Source: RYN-431 sp036388295 (GTDB lineage: Bacteria; Planctomycetota; Phycisphaerae; Tepidisphaerales; Tepidisphaeraceae). From it: 17,435 nt of DNA. Positions 14,033-17,435 of this stretch are shown here, piece by piece. The translations under genes and the position numbers were made by a program. Below the pieces are notes generated by a model. That model saw nothing but the letters and a program-made list of their open reading frames with translations, was not told the DNA's origin and searched no databases. Each line of letters starts with the position of its first letter. Positions within the stretch are counted from its first letter, which is position 1. The stretch lies in assembly GCA_036388295.1 (NCBI GenBank), contig DASVSC010000175.1:1-17435 (forward strand), written 5' to 3'.

Positions 14033-14208
14033 AATTCGGTTCACTCTGGGGACAATTCCTGCGCCAGAAAGGACAACAACGGGTTTAAAGTAGAGACGAG
14101 CAAGAACGGCGTGTCTTACACGAAAAATCCCCGATTCGGGCGGCATCATAGCGAACGCCCGGCGACGACGGAAGAGAAATCGCAGCCCCACGACCCGTCC
14201 GTTCGGTC

Positions 14209-14228
14209 CGGCCCGCTTCAACGGGCCG
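14209..14228. terminator. Short GC hairpin downstream of treY
   Basis: CGGCCCG-cttcaa-CGGGCCG gives a 7-bp stem, 36 nt after the treY stop and in the 232-nt gap before the RTX/GH-like gene. No T-tract follows. The rest of this gap (14033-14264) must hold the promoter of the RTX/GH-like gene, but I cannot point to a convincing one. Confidence 0.4.
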
Positions 14229-14264
14229 TGATGGGGCTTTGGCGAAACAGTCCGGACGCCCCGG

Positions 14265-17165
14265 TCAGGCGTCGGCGACAAGCAGCGCGACCGGGAACTG
14301 GTGAAGCAGGTCCGAGACCTTCGTGGAACCGATCGGCCCGCCCGTCAGGGCGTCATGCCAGCGGGCGGACGGCAACACGACCGTCGTGTCACCCCAAATA
14401 TCGCCCATCGGCACGCCGTCGGCGGCCTTCACCAGCTTCGCCGTTCGCAGGGGCGTCACCACCGCCACGCGGCGGTCGCCGAGCGACCGCACGAACCCGA
14501 ACACGTGACCGGCATGCCTGCCCGCGGCTTTCAGCGGCGAATAGTCGCCGTAGGCGAACAGGTCGGGCTGCGCGCGGCGCAGCCGCAGGCCGGCGGTGGC
14601 CACCTTTAACTTGATCCGGCCGTCGGCCATGTCTTTCAACAGTTCGCCGGGCGTGGCGGCGTCGATGCCCGCCAGCAGCGCCTCGCGCTTCGCGTAATCC
14701 ACCGGCCGGCGGTTGTCGGGGTCGACCAGGCTGAAGTCCCACAGTTCGGTGCCCTGGTACACGTCGGGCACGCCAGGACTTGCCAGCTTGACCAGCGTCT
14801 GGCTCACCGAATTGAGCAGGCCGAAGTGGCTGACCTTGCGGCGGAGCGGATCGAACGTTTTGTGGAACGCCGGCGACTGCTTCGGGTCGAGCAGTGCGGC
14901 GGCGAACGCCCGCACGGCCGCCTCGTGCGCTTCGTCCGGCTCGCCCCAGCGCGTGTACCGCTTCGCCTCTCGCATCGCCTTGAGCAGGTAGGCCTGAACA
15001 CGGTCGGCGAAGTCGGCGTCGCCGGCGTCGCCCAAAGGCCACGCGCCGAGCAGTGTCTGGTAGATCAGCATCTCTTCGTCCGGCGCGGGCGACGGGTGGC
15101 CGTCATTGGTTTTGCGCAGCGGCGCATTCGTGCCGATCCATTCATTAACGCAGTTCGCCCATTCCTCCGGCAGATCCGACAGCACGTTCAGCCGCGCCCG
15201 CACGTCTTCGCTGCGTTTCGTGTCGTGCGTCGACGACCCCGACAACGCGAACGGCCAGTGCCGCTGGCGGTCGGTGAGAAAGGCGTGGAACTGCTCCGGC
15301 GGGATGCCGAACGTCGCCGGCTCGCCGCCGACTTCGTTGAGGGACAGGAAACGGTTGTACTGATAAAAGGTCGTGTCCTCGATGCCTTTGGCGGTCACGG
15401 GCGACGTGAGTTGCTGGAACTTGCCGGTGAACTCCTGCTGTTCCAGGCGGGCCGCGTTGTCGAACGTGTCCGGATAACGTTGCAGCAGCGTGTCACGCAG
15501 GTAATCGAACACCGCCGGCACGACGCGCGGGTTGCGCGACTTGGCTTTGGCGATCGCCTTTTCGATGTGCGCGCGATCGACGTCAGTGACCGTCGTGCCT
15601 TGAACGTAGGTGCGGTAGACGCCGAAGCAGGCGATCGTCTCGCGCAGCGCGCTCTGCAGCGTACGGAACGTGAAGTCGCTGGCACGGCGATTCTTCTGCG
15701 CCAGGCAGTCCAGGCGGTGTGTGAGCGTGTGCAATTCACTGGCCAGCGACGTTTCGAGCATCATGCGCTTGTTGCGGTAAATCAGCTCATCGAACGGGGT
15801 GGGGTCGTGCGTGACATTTTGCCAGAGTGCGTCGATTGCCGGCTCGGCGGCGGGGTCGACGAACAGGCTGTTGAGCATGACGAGGTAGTCGTACCCGCTG
15901 GTGCCGTGCGTGGCCCAGTCGGCGATCAGCGGCTCGTGCATGGCCAGGATTTTTTCGACCGACACGAACAGCGGCCAACGGTCCGCGCCTTCGCCGACGC
16001 CGTCGAACGTCTGCAGGCGCTCCAGCAGGCCATTGCGGACGGTGGGCCAGTCGCCGCCGGTATAAAGCGACTTTGCCACAGCGAGCAGGTAATGGCGCTG
16101 CAGTTGCAGCAGATAGCCGGCCGGATCGAACAGGCCGTCGGGGTGGTCGATGCGCAGGCCGCTGATGTCGCCGGCCGCCAGCTTCGGCAAAATGAACGCG
16201 TGCGCGGCTTCGAAGACCTCGGGCAATTCCATCCGCAGGGCGGCCAGATCGTTGACGTCGAAAAAGCGGCGGTAGTTAATCTCGTCGTACGCGACGTGCC
16301 AGTCGGCCAAGCGGAAGTTCTGGGCGGACAGCAGGCGGTCGAGCTTATCGAAGCCGCGCGCGTTGCCGGGCTGGGCATTGAACGACGCGACCGCTTTTTC
16401 AAGGGCAGCTTTCGTTTCGCCCGGCTTGGCCAAGTCCGCCAAGCGCTTCTTAAGCGTGGCCGTCGCGTCCGCTCGTTCGGCAGGCATTGCCGGCAGCGCG
16501 GCCGCGTCGCGGGCGACTGCTTGCAGGTCGGCCACGTCCCCGGCTTCGGCCAGGATCGTGCCGTACGTGCTCGGCGAAATCGGGAAACGCTGGGCGTAGT
16601 AGTCGACGGTAAACCGCCCCGTCTCGGCGTCGAACACCAGCTTCAGTTCGCCGGCCTCCAGCGCTTCGCCGTACGGCTTGCCGAGGGTGGGGATCAGGAC
16701 CTTGTTCAGCAACTGCGGCCGGGCGTTGGATTGCCAGGTGATGTCGAAGTAGTCGGCGTAGCGCGACGCCCGGCCGTGTTCCAAAACGTCGTTCCACCAA
16801 CTGTTGTCGTTGGTGGCGACGCCGACGTGGTTCGGCACGGTGTCGAGAATGTGCGTCAGTCCGTTCGCCTTCAGGCCGTCCAGAAACGCTTGGTAATCCT
16901 CCGGCGTGCCCACTTCGGGGTTCAACCGGTTGTGGTCGATCACGTCGTAGCCGTGCGTGCTGCCCTTGGCGGCGGCGAGGTACGGCGAGGCGTACACGTG
17001 CGTGATGCCGAGTCGTGCGAGGTACGGCAGAATCGCCGTCGCCTGCTTGAATGTGAAGCCGCTGTGGAACTGCAAGCGGTACGTCGAGACGGGCAAACGG
17101 CGCAGCCGCTTGGCGCGGTCGACGGCCTGTTCCAACAGTCGGTCGATGGCATCGGTCGCGGGCAT
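14265..17165 (-). CDS. treY: Malto-oligosyltrehalose synthase
   Basis: GH13-family intramolecular transglucosidase that turns the reducing-end alpha-1,4 link of malto-oligosaccharides into an alpha,alpha-1,1 link, giving maltooligosyl trehalose for TreZ. The 966-residue product has the family start LPVSTYRLQFHSGFTF (24-39), YASPYLAAAKGSTHGYD (58-74) and LDTVPNHVG (107-115). Catalytic residues are Asp340 (SGLRIDHPDGL), Glu404 (LFVSVEKILAMHEPL) and Asp648 (GSSTHDTKRSEDVRARL). The C-terminal part ends with VPDVYQGTELWDFSLVDPDNRR and a beta domain. It is at the long end for TreY, with extra helical sequence around 205-285. The start ATG at 17165 has AAGGAG 9 nt before it. It is cotranscribed with treZ, 6 nt away. 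Confidence 0.95.
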   Translation of the reverse strand: MPATDAIDRLLEQAVDRAKRLRRLPVSTYRLQFHSGFTFKQATAILPYLARLGITHVYASPYLAAAKGSTHGYDVIDHNRLNPEVGTPEDYQAFLDGLKANGLTHILDTVPNHVGVATNDNSWWNDVLEHGRASRYADYFDITWQSNARPQLLNKVLIPTLGKPYGEALEAGELKLVFDAETGRFTVDYYAQRFPISPSTYGTILAEAGDVADLQAVARDAAALPAMPAERADATATLKKRLADLAKPGETKAALEKAVASFNAQPGNARGFDKLDRLLSAQNFRLADWHVAYDEINYRRFFDVNDLAALRMELPEVFEAAHAFILPKLAAGDISGLRIDHPDGLFDPAGYLLQLQRHYLLAVAKSLYTGGDWPTVRNGLLERLQTFDGVGEGADRWPLFVSVEKILAMHEPLIADWATHGTSGYDYLVMLNSLFVDPAAEPAIDALWQNVTHDPTPFDELIYRNKRMMLETSLASELHTLTHRLDCLAQKNRRASDFTFRTLQSALRETIACFGVYRTYVQGTTVTDVDRAHIEKAIAKAKSRNPRVVPAVFDYLRDTLLQRYPDTFDNAARLEQQEFTGKFQQLTSPVTAKGIEDTTFYQYNRFLSLNEVGGEPATFGIPPEQFHAFLTDRQRHWPFALSGSSTHDTKRSEDVRARLNVLSDLPEEWANCVNEWIGTNAPLRKTNDGHPSPAPDEEMLIYQTLLGAWPLGDAGDADFADRVQAYLLKAMREAKRYTRWGEPDEAHEAAVRAFAAALLDPKQSPAFHKTFDPLRRKVSHFGLLNSVSQTLVKLASPGVPDVYQGTELWDFSLVDPDNRRPVDYAKREALLAGIDAATPGELLKDMADGRIKLKVATAGLRLRRAQPDLFAYGDYSPLKAAGRHAGHVFGFVRSLGDRRVAVVTPLRTAKLVKAADGVPMGDIWGDTTVVLPSARWHDALTGGPIGSTKVSDLLHQFPVALLVADA

Positions 17166-17171
17166 GATGTC

Positions 17172-17435
17172 TTACTCCTTCGGCGGCTTCAGGAACGACT
17201 CCTGGGCCGTCCCCTTCACGAGATTGCGCGTCTGCACGGCGGCCTGTTCGGCGGGCAACGGACGCAGGACGTACGCCGAGCGGCCGTAGAGGTACCAGCC
17301 TTCGTCTTCGGCATCCGGGTGCGGTGCGCCGTTGCCGCCGTAGACGGGGTCTTCCGTCGCCAGCAGCACCGACCAACGCTGGCCGACGGGCGGCGCGAGC
17401 AGCGGCTCGGGCGCAGGATTGAGCGGCAGATCCCG
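17172..17435 (-). CDS. treZ: C-terminal end of malto-oligosyltrehalose trehalohydrolase (gene starts outside the window)
   Basis: The last 87 residues and the TAA of a protein reading in from beyond the window edge. The segment RDLPLNPAPEPLLAPPVGQRW, then ATEDPVYGGNG, then GWYLYGRSAYVLRPL matches the C-terminal beta domain of TreZ, the GH13 enzyme that releases trehalose from the product of TreY. Catalytic residues lie outside, so the call rests on this tail and on treY being 6 nt downstream; treZ and treY are often neighbours. The tail ends in a short charged extension (FLKPPKE). Confidence 0.85.
   Translation of the reverse strand, partial: RDLPLNPAPEPLLAPPVGQRWSVLLATEDPVYGGNGAPHPDAEDEGWYLYGRSAYVLRPLPAEQAAVQTRNLVKGTAQESFLKPPKE
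17175..17180 (-). promoter_or_regulatory. Ribosome binding site of treY, inside the end of treZ
   Basis: AAGGAG encodes the last two treZ residues (Lys-Glu) directly before its TAA and lies 9 nt before the treY ATG at 17165. It is the best Shine-Dalgarno of the window and supports coupled translation of the two enzymes. Confidence 0.85.

Noticed and set aside
14033..14281. Upstream extension of the RTX/GH-like frame
   Set aside because: It would overlap the end of treY and place the LEPR-type motif more than 80 residues into the protein, against its usual N-terminal place.
12020..14614. 864-codon open frame on the plus strand opposite the RTX/GH-like gene
   Set aside because: Its repeated GVAVDAV-like pattern is the complement of the RTX repeats, and it crosses the 3' end of treY.

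Overview
The window is GC-rich and densely coded, and it reads as chromosome of a planctomycete (Planctomycetota, perhaps Phycisphaerae). The best taxonomic clue is the surface-type protein at 12050-14032. It opens with the short motif IEALEGRRLLAG, a variant of the LEPR-XLL N-terminal motif typical of that phylum, followed by RTX repeats. Most starts lack a good Shine-Dalgarno sequence, and long spurious antisense ORFs lie opposite the real genes. The lineage call is an inference; no rRNA gene is present.

Layout. 1-442 (-): 3'-truncated glutathione peroxidase with an N-terminal membrane or export segment. 514-2288 (+): ybeY, then a CNNM/CBS/CorC membrane protein, a widely conserved ybeY-corC pairing. 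2317-3990 (-): small four-helix membrane protein and an M20 amidohydrolase. 4144-6592 (-): coproheme decarboxylase (ChdC/HemQ) followed by an unusual double-domain SagB-like nitroreductase. 6611-7315 (+): alpha/beta-hydrolase lipoprotein, divergent from chdC with only 18 nt between start codons. 7364-8937 (-): PhnP-like metallo-beta-lactamase-fold hydrolase, translationally coupled to a SAM methyltransferase. 8972-9061: 90-nt inverted repeat built of 10-nt units. 9070-11604 (-): topA with a recognisable promoter. 11857-11929 (-): tRNA with anticodon CAT (probably tRNA-Ile2), with its own -10 element and an intrinsic terminator. 12050-14032 (-): LEPR-XLL/RTX/glycoside-hydrolase-like protein. 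14265-17435 (-): treY and the end of treZ.

How genes work together. treZ-treY form the maltooligosaccharide-to-trehalose route; the treY ribosome binding site lies in the last codons and stop of treZ. ChdC performs the last step of coproporphyrin-dependent haem synthesis. The flavoenzyme-like gene behind it may be cotranscribed, but its role is unknown. YbeY acts in rRNA maturation, TopA relaxes supercoils, and the tRNA serves translation, so much of the window is housekeeping. The less ordinary parts are the double SagB-like protein beside chdC, the LEPR-XLL/RTX/GH-like protein, and a set of inverted repeats at gene ends. I see no mobile element, CRISPR array, phage gene or defence system. 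There is no gene-free stretch above 300 bases; the longest are 11605-11856 (topA leader plus tRNA terminator) and 14033-14264 (a hairpin, otherwise nothing recognisable).
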